Shown here: piece after piece, positions 8,103 to 17,269 of the stretch
Layout: every line of letters begins with the position of its first letter
Numbering within the stretch: position 1 is the stretch's first letter
Source of the DNA: Pseudaminobacter soli (ex Li et al. 2025)
GTDB lineage: Bacteria > Pseudomonadota > Alphaproteobacteria > Rhizobiales > Rhizobiaceae
Reading direction: 5' to 3'
Assembly: GCF_029892515.1 (NCBI RefSeq)
Contig: NZ_JARXVF010000004.1
Span: forward strand, 186,001 to 250,000
DNA length: 64,000 bases
The notes under the pieces: generated by a model
What the model saw: only the letters and a program-made list of their open reading frames with translations
Databases searched by the model: none
What the model was told of the DNA's origin: nothing
Position numbers and translations under genes: made by a program

Positions 8103-11100
8103 TCAGAACCTCACCGCGAGGTTTGCCTTGAAACCGTTTTCCCGTGCGCCGGAGGCGAACTGGCCGATATAAGACAGGCCGAAGCTCGCCTCGGGGGTCA
8201 GCTTAAGGTCAAGCCCAGCCTCGATCACCGCACTGTCCTTGGCGATCGGCACGCCGGCTATGGTGAAGGCGTCACCGGCCGAGAACGCCTGCGTTGCCGT
8301 GGGCGTGGTGTCGCCGAAGGCATGCCGCCAGCCGAGTACGCCGCGCAGGGTGGCGTCGACCGTGCCGAAGCCAAGCTTGTGCTCGGCATGCAGGCCCAGC
8401 GTGGTGAAGGTGGTGTCGGTCGTGTCGCTGCAGCCGGACAGCGCCGCCACGCCGCCATTCTCGGTAAAGCCATTGGTGTGCAGGCGGACATGGGCGAGGT
8501 TGGCAAAGGGCTCGAAGCGGGCTGCTCCGGTCTCGATGCCATAGCCGACCTCGCCGAAGGCTTGCAGCGTGCCGGCGTGGTAGCCGACAGCGAGGCTCTC
8601 GGCGATGCCGGGAATGGCGACAGTGCGGCGGGTGGAGAGATCGTTCCACGTATAGGCAAGGCCGCTCCTGAAGGCCAAATTGCCCCATTCGGTGCCGCCA
8701 TAGAGACCGAGATGATAGTTGTCGCTCGAACCGGAAGAGAAACGGTCATTTAGATCAAAGCGGGAATGGCTGTAACCGGCCAGAAGACCAACCCGCCAGC
8801 CGCCAACTAGGCCATCGGCGCCGATCAGCAGGCCGCCGGTGGAGCGTTCAAGGCTGGCGGCATTGTCGTCGCTGTCGATCGAGCCCCAGGAACCGAAGCC
8901 GTAGCTCCAGACCACCGGGCCGGCGTGGTCGGGGGCAACCGCGACGGGTGTGTCGCCCGGTCCATAGGCCAGCACCGGTGCGTGCGAGGCGCCCGGTGCG
9001 GCGAAGGCGGCGCGCAGACGCTCGTCGATGGCGTTGCGCACGAAGCGGCTGTCCTCGACGAGCGCGGACTTGGCCGAGGCGTGGATTTCGCCCGAGAGTG
9101 CATCGAAGCTCTTGCGCACGTTATCAGGATCGACGGTGAGCGCGATCGAGCGCCAGACGGCATGGCTGTCGTCGAGCGTGCCAATGGCGCCGCCAGTGGC
9201 GCTTTGGTTGCGGGTCCGGCCGACGCTGGCGAAGGCCAGGTCATTGCGGCGCAGTTCTAGCGTCACGTCGTTGCCGTCACCACCGGCATAGTCGAGCAAA
9301 GCATCGAGAAAAAGCAGGTTTTGGGTCACCGGGCTGAAGGTCCCAACGATAGCGCCGGCGCTCTGCTTTTCGAGGATGGTAAAGGGGCCGTTGAAGACGT
9401 TCCAACTTGCTGCATTGTTCGGCGCGAGAGCAAGATCGAGCGTTGCCCCGGTGATATCCACCGCCCCGGCAACAGTGATGCTGGTGGCACCCGCCGGCGT
9501 TGCCTCGATGTGCAAGGTGCCGTGATTGAGATAGTTGCCAGCGATGTACTGCCCGCCGGCGATGCTGCCGGGCGCATGCACGCCGCCTGCGTCGATGGTC
9601 ACGGCCGCTCCCGCCGTACCGATCGTGCCGATGCCGCCGAGGAGTGCACCCGACTTGACATGGATTGTGCCGCCGAGTGTCCCGCCGGTTGCTGAGCCGA
9701 CAACCAGCGCGCCGCCGGCAACGGTCGTCGCCCCGGAAAAGGCGGAGGAGTTGCCTGACAGCACCGTGGTGCCGGTACCGGACAGGTTAAAGCCGCCAGA
9801 ACCCGAGAGCACGCCGGCATAGGATGCAAGCGCGCTCCCTGCAAAGTTAAGCGATGCACCGGAGGCGATTTCTACATTGCCGCCGAAGCTGGCGGCGTCG
9901 CCCCGCAACGTGCCTTCGTCAACAATCCAATCCTGGGTGCCGCTGCCCGTCAGCGTCCAGGTGCTGGTGCCCCGCTTCTTGTAGGTGTCGAAGCCTTGAT
10001 ACTGCGCCGTAGAACCGATCTGCGAGACGTCGAATGAGCCATCGTCGCTGCCGCCGAGCGCGAGCACGTTGTTTGTACCGCCGCCCGACACGACGACATT
10101 GCCGTCGATGGCAGAGGATTTCCACAATTCGAGGCTGTTGTTGCTGCCGAAGAGGGAAATCGCATTGGCCGGTCGGGAAACAGTCGTTCCGCCAGTGATT
10201 TGTCCCGAATTGATGATGGTGATACCGCCACCGGTCGCGCCAAGAATGCCGGCGCCACCAACGGAGGTGTGTGGCGTATTCGGCTGAAAACCCTTGGCGC
10301 CACCGCTGCCCGTTCCGCCCTGGCGACCAGGCCACCCTCCCGTAATTTCGCCATCGGCCATTCCACCTTGAATGGTGCCTGCATTGACGACCGTGCTGCC
10401 GGCCGCGACTTCGATCGCCGCGCCACCATCGCCTAGATGCGCGCCAGCACCGCCGGCAACTCTCCCACCGACAATGGTGACAGTCCCTTTTGCCTGCAGC
10501 AGGACGCCTGCTCCGCCCGTGCCGCTGTCAACGCCAGATCCGCCTGCAATCGACGCGCCTGTGTTAACGGTCAGGTTGCCGCCCTCTTCCAGGATAACGC
10601 CGGCGCCGCCACCACCACCACCAGCACCAGCACCATCTAGACCAGCAGCCCCACCAGCACCACCGATAACATCCGAGGTCACGGTGGTGTTGCTCTCCTT
10701 TAGCAAGACCACGCCGGCACCGCCGCCGCCGCCGCCGCCGTTGCCGTTGCCGCTGGTGCCATCGCCTCTGCCGCCATTTCCGCCCTTGATCACCGCGTTG
10801 ATGGTCACAGGTCCCGTGGCGTCAATTCGCACGCCATCGCCACCACCACCACCACCACCACCACCGGCACCATCAATTATGCTGCTAAAGCCACCATCGC
10901 CACCATTGCCGCCTGTTAGTGGCGCTGCAACATCGCCATTCGCCACATTGCTGTATCCGCCGCCGCCACCACCACCACCGCCGCCGACGCCGCCGACGCC
11001 GCCGACTTTCCCATTCGGCGCCCCTAAAGTCCCCGCAGCGCCGCCAACTCCTCCCAACAGACCAGAACCGTTACTGCCACTAGCCCCGGCGCCACCACCA

Positions 11101-11420
11101 TGGCCGCCTTGAAAACTGGCGCCCACCTTTCCCTCGCCGCCGGTCGCCTGTTGGGCCTGCGCCATTTGCGTCTCCGCAATACTGAGAACGAGCGACAGCG
11201 CCAATGCCACAACCGAGACCGACCCGCGCGCTGCGCCCACATGCCGGCCCAGCGGCGCCCGCAGCGGCATCGGCGCATGGCTGCTGTTGGATCGGCCGTC
11301 CATGGCGCGCGCTGGAAGCGGTGCAGAACTGGCCTTGGCTTCTGTTCTGCCGGTTGATGCGCTGTCGCGAAGCCGTTGCCTGCTCCTCAAGCGGCGGTTG
11401 AGCTCTGATGTTTGCTGCAA
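8103..11420 (-). CDS. Autotransporter (type Va) with Gly-rich passenger
   Basis: 1105 residues. The TTG start at 11420 is supported by GAGGAGG 6 bases upstream. An extended ~65-residue N-terminus precedes the signal hydrophobic core (VSVVALALSLVLSIAETQMAQAQQ, about 68-90), as in long-signal autotransporters. The passenger (about 90-800) is Gly/Asn/Ala-rich with long Gly runs and beta-helix-like repeats (VTINAVIKGGNGG...). An autotransporter-associated strand region contains SGAGSFNLSGTGTTVLSGNS-like motifs. The C-terminal ~270 residues form the beta-barrel (GGWRVGLLAGYSHSRFD ... GENGFKANLAVRF), ending in Phe as required for BAM recognition. Likely surface-displayed; ligand unknown. The gene is alone. 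Confidence 0.88.
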   Translation of the reverse strand: MQQTSELNRRLRSRQRLRDSASTGRTEAKASSAPLPARAMDGRSNSSHAPMPLRAPLGRHVGAARGSVSVVALALSLVLSIAETQMAQAQQATGGEGKVGASFQGGHGGGAGASGSNGSGLLGGVGGAAGTLGAPNGKVGGVGGVGGGGGGGGGGYSNVANGDVAAPLTGGNGGDGGFSSIIDGAGGGGGGGGGDGVRIDATGPVTINAVIKGGNGGRGDGTSGNGNGGGGGGGAGVVLLKESNTTVTSDVIGGAGGAAGLDGAGAGGGGGGAGVILEEGGNLTVNTGASIAGGSGVDSGTGGAGVLLQAKGTVTIVGGRVAGGAGAHLGDGGAAIEVAAGSTVVNAGTIQGGMADGEITGGWPGRQGGTGSGGAKGFQPNTPHTSVGGAGILGATGGGITIINSGQITGGTTVSRPANAISLFGSNNSLELWKSSAIDGNVVVSGGGTNNVLALGGSDDGSFDVSQIGSTAQYQGFDTYKKRGTSTWTLTGSGTQDWIVDEGTLRGDAASFGGNVEIASGASLNFAGSALASYAGVLSGSGGFNLSGTGTTVLSGNSSAFSGATTVAGGALVVGSATGGTLGGTIHVKSGALLGGIGTIGTAGAAVTIDAGGVHAPGSIAGGQYIAGNYLNHGTLHIEATPAGATSITVAGAVDITGATLDLALAPNNAASWNVFNGPFTILEKQSAGAIVGTFSPVTQNLLFLDALLDYAGGDGNDVTLELRRNDLAFASVGRTRNQSATGGAIGTLDDSHAVWRSIALTVDPDNVRKSFDALSGEIHASAKSALVEDSRFVRNAIDERLRAAFAAPGASHAPVLAYGPGDTPVAVAPDHAGPVVWSYGFGSWGSIDSDDNAASLERSTGGLLIGADGLVGGWRVGLLAGYSHSRFDLNDRFSSGSSDNYHLGLYGGTEWGNLAFRSGLAYTWNDLSTRRTVAIPGIAESLAVGYHAGTLQAFGEVGYGIETGAARFEPFANLAHVRLHTNGFTENGGVAALSGCSDTTDTTFTTLGLHAEHKLGFGTVDATLRGVLGWRHAFGDTTPTATQAFSAGDAFTIAGVPIAKDSAVIEAGLDLKLTPEASFGLSYIGQFASGARENGFKANLAVRF

Positions 11421-12194
11421 AAGCTTCCTCCTCGGGCCACCCTCAAGTGTACGGATGGTAGTTGTAGGCTGTTGAGCTAAATTCCGTAGACCTCGCCAAC
11501 CGCATTTCGTTGCGACGCATGAGGGACAAATAATTTCGTTCTTTGCCTCTCATAAGCACACCGCAATACGTGCCTCTCCAGCAGGTGAGAACTGGTTCGC
11601 TCTTCATTCCCCTCTGCGCTAAAGCATCCCTCCGGCAAAAAATCAATTGAACATCTGCGAACATGTAATGGGCCAATGCAGCCGCTTTGCCCGCCATTCC
11701 TGCACCAGGTTGAATCCCAGAAAAAGCTGCTCATAAGAGCTGAGCATCAAGGCCGATTACATGCATCAGCGGCGCCATACACGTGGCTTAACTGACGATG
11801 GTAGGCGACATCAGTGTCGACACACGCCCCTAAAGGGATGCAGATCGCAGGAGCGCAGATCATGAGGCGCCACCGTGATAGGAATGTTCAGCCCGGTCAG
11901 TAGGCGACGCACAGACTTGCACAGCCGCCGGCCTTGGTGAAATGCGGCACTCCTTGAGTGCCACGGCCCTGTGGCTGAGAGATTCGTGGCCATGCCGTAG
12001 TCCAGGCCCAGCGGCGACACCACGGTCGGCAGGCGCAGTCAGCTTTCAGGAAGCGAAAAAGGTCACCTCAACGGCCGAGATGGGGCGCGTTGCGGACTGG
12101 CCGGTTTGGGCCGTAAGCTGTCCGTCTGCTTTTTGGGTGAAAGCGAGATAAGCAGACGCCTGATCCTTATTATCAGCGGAGATAGTCGAGAGCC
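11421..12194. other. Intergenic region with part of a mosaic repeat
   Basis: The stretch holds the upstream region of the autotransporter and unassigned sequence up to the permease relic. On the minus strand 11811-12023 an open frame of 70 codons exists but has no recognised product. A copy of the dispersed mosaic repeat lies at 12050-12140. Confidence 0.35.
12050..12140. repeat. Dispersed mosaic repeat R1
   Basis: The block contains CGAGATGGGGCGCGTTGC, then a GGACTGGCCGGTTTGGGCCG segment and a TGTCCG segment. The same order of blocks occurs at 21386-21482, 26637-26740 and 62693-62790, with a shortened copy at 29659-29725. Confidence 0.6.
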
Positions 12195-12483
12195 TTACCC
12201 GTGCCGTAGCCATTCCACAGTATGCTTGGCAGCCGTGCGCAACAGGGCCTTGGGCTCGATGATCATCGCCAGGACCGTAAGCTCTATGGTCACAAGCATG
12301 CCGCATAGAATATCCGGGTGCAAAAGATACTGACCCACGACATTCCACTCAAAGCGGGGATTGGTTGCGACGGAGTATGCGGCAATCGCGACAACCAGCA
12401 CGAGAAGGCACGCCGCGGCGCGCCTCCCCCAATATTTGTGCGGTACGCACCACAGCCAGTTCCCGCATCTTGTCAATGTCCAT
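12195..12483 (-). pseudogene. Amino-acid ABC permease, N-terminal relic
   Basis: The minus strand reads KYWGRRAAACLLVLVVAIAAYSV followed by NPRFEWNVVGQYLLHPDILCGMLVTIELTVLAMII, matching the first ~70 residues of the intact permease at 16259-17230. One extra base near 12447 shifts the frame after MRELAVV, and the homology stops about 12258, where all later membrane segments are missing. It is the downstream neighbour of the binding-protein gene, in the same order as in the intact operon, so it belongs to a duplicated and truncated module. Confidence 0.85.
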
Positions 12484-12528
12484 CGAGGCTATCCCTTGTG
12501 GTCGATCCCGCAGGCGCGTCGCCAGCAA

Positions 12529-13395
12529 CTACTCTTTCGCGGTGTTGATCTCGATTTTTTTCACGCTCAGAGGCTCGATGTTGTATTTGCGCATGATCGT
12601 TTTATAGGTCCCATTGTCGATGAGACGCTGCAGGGTTGCCTGAATCGCATCGCGCAATTGTTCGCTGTCCTTGGGGACAGCAATACCAATTGGTTCTTGT
12701 TGATTGTCGAGGTCGTTGTAGATCACGAAGTCGAAAGCTTTGCCGCCGTCAACTGTTTGGGCGACATATGCCGCAGTTGCCGCCTCATTGATGGAGGCAT
12801 CTGCCTTGCCCGCCTTGATGGCCAGATGAACATCGCTGCCGGACGGCAACACGACCGCTTCAACTGGCTTTTTGCCTCTTTTCACGCATTCGGCACTCAG
12901 ATCCGCGATTGACTTTTCGCCGTTGGACCCCCGCTGGGTAGACATGCGACGGCCGCAGATATCGAGTTTGCCCTTCACATCGGAGCCCTTGGGGACGACC
13001 ATGGCGCCCTGGCTCACGGAGAAGTCGATGAAATCGACAACCTTTTGCCGGCTGATTGTGTCTGAAAAGGCCGACAATGCTATGTCGTACTTCCCGGCCG
13101 CCAGACCAGGAATGATCCCGTCAAAAGGCTGCTTATGCCATTCGAACTTTACGCCAAGAAGAGCCCCTGCCTCCTGGGTCAAATCATATTCGACGCCCGT
13201 CAGCTCATTCTTGGCATTGAAATACTCATAAGGCGGGAACGGGTAGTCGGATGCGACATGGATGACGCCCGCATTCCGGATGCTGTCCGGCAGCATTGCC
13301 CGCAACTCTGGGTTCCCCTCCGCGTGAACGGCGCTCCCGAAAGATAGAAGAAGGGAAATGAAGATCGCTGAAATGGTTGACTTGTTCGCAGACAC
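12529..13395 (-). CDS. Polar amino-acid ABC transporter, periplasmic binding protein (module copy 1)
   Basis: 288 residues with a signal peptide cut near AVHAEG, then a type 3 solute-binding fold: YPFPPYEYFNAKNELTGVEYDL, the hinge region GIIPGLAAGKYDIALSA, and KRGKKPVEAVVLPSGSDVHLA. The GTG start at 13395 has GGAGAG 6 bases upstream. It is a close paralogue of 17270-18136, differing mostly by conservative substitutions. The partner permease next to it is a relic and no ATPase is present, so it could only work with the intact transporter at 15486-17230 (inference). The open frame suggests it is still under selection or only recently orphaned. Confidence 0.85.
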   Translation of the reverse strand: MSANKSTISAIFISLLLSFGSAVHAEGNPELRAMLPDSIRNAGVIHVASDYPFPPYEYFNAKNELTGVEYDLTQEAGALLGVKFEWHKQPFDGIIPGLAAGKYDIALSAFSDTISRQKVVDFIDFSVSQGAMVVPKGSDVKGKLDICGRRMSTQRGSNGEKSIADLSAECVKRGKKPVEAVVLPSGSDVHLAIKAGKADASINEAATAAYVAQTVDGGKAFDFVIYNDLDNQQEPIGIAVPKDSEQLRDAIQATLQRLIDNGTYKTIMRKYNIEPLSVKKIEINTAKE

Positions 13396-13451
13396 AGGAA
13401 GCTCTCCTAAAGATTAGTATTGAAGTTGTTGAGCGGCAATGGACGGCGTTC

Positions 13452-13683
13452 TTATCGCCTACCCGATGGCCTCACCCGAGATGGTGAAGTTAGGAGAAAG
13501 GCGCAGGCCCGGACCCCGCGCAGAGAGGTAAAGTCCATCGGCACGCACGCGCCGCGACAATTCAATCGCCTGTGCTTCAGGGATGGAAAGCGTGACGATC
13601 CCGCTTTGCTGGACATCGGAACTACCGGGGATAGAGCCAACGAAGGTTCCCATCTCATTCTCCGCAACCAACGATCGGAAGAA
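13452..13683 (-). pseudogene. Class V PLP enzyme, C-terminal relic
   Basis: The frame SSDVQQSGIVTLSIPEAQAI, then ELSRRVRADGLYLSARGPGL and RLSPNFTISGEAIG, matches the last ~60 residues of the PLP enzyme at 18154-19242. Everything upstream, including the PLP lysine, is deleted, so that the C-terminal piece abuts an operator-like motif at 13684-13699. It lies upstream of the binding-protein gene as in the intact operon. Confidence 0.85.
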
Positions 13684-13699
13684 GTACACTACAATGGAC
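13684..13699. promoter_or_regulatory. Operator-like motif, site C (relic)
   Basis: GTACACTACAATGGAC is the third copy of the motif found at 19348-19363 and 21157-21172. Symmetry is weaker here. It marks the former promoter region of the decayed module. Confidence 0.45.
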
Positions 13700-14532
13700 G
13701 TCGTTTCGTACTGGTGGACATATGAGGTTCATAGTGAGATTGGGCGACTGTTTTATGACAAGGATGCGCCGCGATGTGCGTCAGCATCTCCAGGTGCGGG
13801 GTCGCCACAAGAGCTGTGCATGGAATCCCAGTACATCTATCGGAATTGGCCCGGCGCGGATGTCGCTGCGAAAGCAGCCCACTGAAAGAACCGATGCGAA
13901 TGCTGGGGCTCAGGCTTGAAGGAAAGATGCTCACACGCAAGGATGTCGACCGGAGGGCTGGCCGCAGGAGCGTGGTGTGCGACAAGACTGGGACCGAGTG
14001 GAACTCTCCAGATGGTGGAGTCTCAATTCTGATGAGCTAGCGCTGATCGAGGCGAAGCCGTCACGGACCAGCCTTGGTTTCGCCGTGCAGTTGAAGACGT
14101 ATCGTCACGCCGGCCCGTTCGTCGATCATACGGGCGAAGTTCCATCCGATCCGCCATCTCGCCGTACGCTTGCCGTTCCGCCTGTTGACCTCTGACTGGG
14201 CTGCACCCCACCCTTGTGCGACGTTCGAGGCGCCGTAGACAGTGGCCTTTTCTTCAGCGTTACGCATCGCCTTGTTGCAGTGGGTATGATCGTGCCGTTC
14301 GTGCTCCGCGGCATCGACAACGCTAATGTCGCCGGCGTAGCGCGTGTACTCAACAGTACCGCATTTCGGCATCTCACGTCCGATCACTGGGTCACAGAGA
14401 ACTTAGTAGCCCCCCGATGAGCAAGCGCTAGAAATGACGCTGACCGACAAGCGCTGATGGTGCTCCCAAGGATTGCGGCACTAGATTGAGCCACCCCACG
14501 GAATTCAGCAGATACGCTCTTGGTATCGAATC
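13700..14532. other. Long stretch without a recognised gene
   Basis: A minus-strand frame of 108 codons (14061-14387) and several shorter frames are open but match nothing I recognise and lack ribosome sites. The sequence lies between the decayed module and the phosphatase gene, and is probably deletion debris. Confidence 0.3.
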
Positions 14533-15372
14533 TTATGCACGTAATATTTGAAGGACTTCAGCATGTAGCTGCGGTGTTGCAGCGGCGACTACGCGGCCGT
14601 CTGATCCTATTGCAAGAGGCTGACCGTTCCAATCGGTGATGACACCTCCAGCGCCTTCGATGATCGGCACCAAAGCAAAGTAATCGAACGGTTGCAGCAG
14701 TGCCTCGACGACTAGGTCCACGTGTCCAGAGGCGAGCAATCCGTAACTGTAGCAATCGCCACCGAAGCGGGGTGTCGCGGAGGATTTGGCGATCTTCTCT
14801 ATTTTCGGTCGATCGGAATTCTCGAAATAAAATAGTGAGGTCGTATAAAACCGGGCGATCTCCAGGCTGCGACATGCACTTGTTTGGCAGATTTCGACGT
14901 TTCCCTGGGCCGAATAGAAGCACGTTGGATTCCCCCGTGTGGCTTTCCAGCGTTCACCAAGTGCCGGCATATCAATGATACCGAGTTCGGGTTTGCCGTC
15001 TTGCAGAAGACAGACAAGCGTCCCCCAGATGGGCCAGCCTGTGATGAAGCTTCTCGTTCCATCGATAGGATCGACAACCCATACATGCCTTGCATCCAGA
15101 TTTAAGCGCCCATACTCTTCACCCAGTATCCCGTGATCCGGGTAGTTTTCAGCGATCTTATTTCGGATCGACGCTTCAATCTCACGGTCGGCCTGAGTGA
15201 CCGGGCTGCAATCAGCCTTGAGTTCCGCATCTATCCTCTTGCGGAACCAAGACATGCTCATTAGTGCGGCGTCGTTGGCCAGAGTTTCCGCAAATTCTGC
15301 CAATCCCCCATCGGAAAAGAGAGTCTGCGGATTTTCCCGATCAATGGTTTCGTTAGTCACCCGGTTCTCCAA
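14533..15372 (-). CDS. Inositol-monophosphatase-family phosphatase (histidinol-phosphatase-like)
   Basis: 279 residues. Mg-dependent phosphatase motifs are all present: ILGEEYG (metal Glu), WVVDPIDGTRSFI (DPxDGT metal site) and the C-terminal GGDCYSYGLLASGHVDLVVE. The fold is that of the IMPase superfamily; the spacing resembles HisN-type histidinol phosphatases. The natural substrate is unknown. It is the last gene of a minus-strand series (PLP enzyme, binding protein, permease, ATPase, phosphatase) and starts 113 bases after the ATPase stop, so it may be co-transcribed. Dephosphorylation of an intermediate made from the imported compound is an inference. Confidence 0.8.
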   Translation of the reverse strand: MENRVTNETIDRENPQTLFSDGGLAEFAETLANDAALMSMSWFRKRIDAELKADCSPVTQADREIEASIRNKIAENYPDHGILGEEYGRLNLDARHVWVVDPIDGTRSFITGWPIWGTLVCLLQDGKPELGIIDMPALGERWKATRGNPTCFYSAQGNVEICQTSACRSLEIARFYTTSLFYFENSDRPKIEKIAKSSATPRFGGDCYSYGLLASGHVDLVVEALLQPFDYFALVPIIEGAGGVITDWNGQPLAIGSDGRVVAAATPQLHAEVLQILRA

Positions 15373-15485
15373 TGTCGCGCGTTACCGGTTTATGGGAGCG
15401 ATATTAATCGCTGCTGCAATTGAAGGAGCGTTACGGATAGCACCGGATCGCGAGGCTGAAGCCGGTCGTCAGCCAGGCCAGACCG

Positions 15486-16262
15486 TCAGGTCAGTGTTGA
15501 GAAAAACGTCTTTGCAGCCGGCGTTCGAGGCGCCGACATCACCTTCGATGTCGGGCCGCTCTCGGCAACTCGGCCTTCATGCATGAGCACGACCTTGTGG
15601 GAAACATCGCGCGCAAATCGCAACTCGTGCGTCACGATCAACATCGTCATGCCTTCCGATGCGAGCTGCCGCATAACGCCGAGCACCTCTCCAACGAGCT
15701 CCGGATCGAGAGCCGACGTAGGCTCGTCGAACAGGATCAATTCCGGACGCATTGCCAGCGCGCGCGCGATCGCCACCCGCTGCTGCTGTCCACCGGACAG
15801 CGAGGCGGGATAGGCGTAAGCCTTGTCCGCCAATCCCACTTTCTCGAGAAGCTCCATGGCCTGAGCTTCGGCGGCTTTGCGCGTTTGCTTCAGGACGAGC
15901 TGCGGCGCCATGGTGATGTTTTCAAGCACAGTCATATGAGGGAAGAGATTGAAATGCTGGAACACCATCCCAATGCGAGCTCGCTGTCGCGCAAGCTCTT
16001 CCGCAGGAAGATGGTAGAGACAGCCACCCTTCTCGATATAGCCGATAAGCGACCCGTCGAGAATGACACGCCCTGCTGTAATCGGCTCCAATGCATTCAC
16101 GGTGCGCAACAGCGTCGACTTCCCCGACCCGCTTCTGCCCAGGATGCAGACGACTTCGCCGCGCCTCACGGAGAGATCGATTCCTCGCAGGATATGATCG
16201 GCACCATAGAATTTGTGCACGCCCTCGATCCGAAGGAACGGCGTTGGATCGTTGTGGTTCAT
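15486..16262 (-). CDS. Polar amino-acid ABC transporter ATPase (GlnQ/HisP-like)
   Basis: 258 residues from ATG 16262, whose ATGA overlaps the permease stop. The open frame continues far upstream but that part is antisense shadow of the permease gene. Walker A GRSGSGKST (about residue 40), a 10-residue insertion before the Q-loop typical of amino-acid ATPases (YIEKGGCLYHLPAEEL), signature LSGGQQQRVAIARAL, Walker B LILFDEPTSALDPE and the switch His (VTHELRFARDV) are all intact. It powers the transporter formed with the permease at 16259-17230 and binding protein at 17270-18136. Confidence 0.92.
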   Translation of the reverse strand: MNHNDPTPFLRIEGVHKFYGADHILRGIDLSVRRGEVVCILGRSGSGKSTLLRTVNALEPITAGRVILDGSLIGYIEKGGCLYHLPAEELARQRARIGMVFQHFNLFPHMTVLENITMAPQLVLKQTRKAAEAQAMELLEKVGLADKAYAYPASLSGGQQQRVAIARALAMRPELILFDEPTSALDPELVGEVLGVMRQLASEGMTMLIVTHELRFARDVSHKVVLMHEGRVAESGPTSKVMSAPRTPAAKTFFSTLT

Positions 16263-17230
16263 TTTGCCTCTCCGATCCCGTAGCTCAACGGATTCGCTAG
16301 CCGGTCGTTCAGGATTGCACGGTGTTGCAGGCGACGGAGAGCGCCGGCTCTGAAAAGACTGACGAAGGGATTTTCGGGTCGTCTGGCCCCCTTGGCGAAC
16401 CGGCGTTCGAGTTGAACTTGCAGAACGCTGAGGACCGAAGTCATGACCAGATACCAAATGCTCGCAACGATGAGCAGTGGTATGATCTGATAGGTGTTGT
16501 TGTAGATTGCCTGGGCGTTCGTAAGAAGGTCCCTGCCGGCAATGACCGAGACCAGAGAGGTGGTCTTGAGCATGCCGATCACCTCGTTCCCCAGCGGCGG
16601 CACCACGACGAGCATCGCCTGGGGCAGGACGATCTTCACCATAGCTCTCGACGGCGTCAGGCCGAGGGATTGCGCCGCCTCGACCTGTCCGGGGTTCACG
16701 GACTGAATGCCTGCCCGAACGATCTCGGAGGCATAGGCGGCCTCGTTCAATCCAAGCCCCAGGAGGGCGGCGACGTAAGCGCCGATGACCGCATTGGTCG
16801 GCGCATCGAAGAAGACGATGTCCGTTCCGGGAATCCCGAGAAATATCCTGGGATACAACGCCCCGAGGAAACCCCAGAAGATGATCTGCACGAGCTGCGG
16901 TGTGCCGCGAAAGAACCACGTATAGGCTGATGACGCGATCACCAGGACCGGGTTCCCGGACAGGCGCATCAGGGCGAGCATGACGGCCCCCACCGTGCCG
17001 ATGACCATCGCCAGGACCGTCAATTCGATCGTGACGACCATGCCGCTGAGAATATCGGGATGGAAAAGATATTCCCCCACTACATTCCACTCGAAGCGGG
17101 GATTGGTCGCGACGGAATATCCCGCAAATGCGACGATCAGGATGAGAAGGCACGCGGCAACGCGCCTCCCCCAATATTTGTGCGGTACGACCACAGCCAG
17201 TTCCCGCATCTTGTCTGTGTCCATCGACAT
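16259..17230 (-). CDS. Polar amino-acid ABC transporter permease (HisM/GlnP-like)
   Basis: About 323 residues from ATG 17230 (MSMDTDKM); an ATG at 17260 would add 10. An unusually long N-terminal part with one membrane segment (ACLLILIVAFAGYSVATNP) precedes the standard permease domain. The cytoplasmic EAA loop is EAAQSLGLTPSRAMVKIVLPQAM. Five to six membrane segments in all. A single permease suggests a homodimer. It overlaps the ATPase start by 4 bases and follows the binding protein by 39 bases. Its N-terminal part is duplicated as a relic at 12195-12483. Confidence 0.9.
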   Translation of the reverse strand: MSMDTDKMRELAVVVPHKYWGRRVAACLLILIVAFAGYSVATNPRFEWNVVGEYLFHPDILSGMVVTIELTVLAMVIGTVGAVMLALMRLSGNPVLVIASSAYTWFFRGTPQLVQIIFWGFLGALYPRIFLGIPGTDIVFFDAPTNAVIGAYVAALLGLGLNEAAYASEIVRAGIQSVNPGQVEAAQSLGLTPSRAMVKIVLPQAMLVVVPPLGNEVIGMLKTTSLVSVIAGRDLLTNAQAIYNNTYQIIPLLIVASIWYLVMTSVLSVLQVQLERRFAKGARRPENPFVSLFRAGALRRLQHRAILNDRLANPLSYGIGEAK

Positions 17231-17269
17231 TATCCCCTGTGATCGATCCCGCAGGCGCACCGCCGGCAG

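Noticed and set aside
8049-8753. 234-codon plus-strand frame
   Set aside because: Complement of the autotransporter beta-barrel.
10600-11000. Short GGC/GGT repeats as a possible CRISPR or microsatellite
   Set aside because: They encode poly-Gly in the passenger; there are no spacers or conserved direct repeats.
10372-11112. 246-codon Pro-rich plus-strand frame
   Set aside because: Complement of the Gly-rich passenger of the autotransporter at 8103; poly-Pro arises from GGC/GGT runs.
16263-17174. Upstream in-frame extension of the ABC ATPase
   Set aside because: It lies over the permease gene; the ATGA overlap at 16259-16262 and family length give the correct start.
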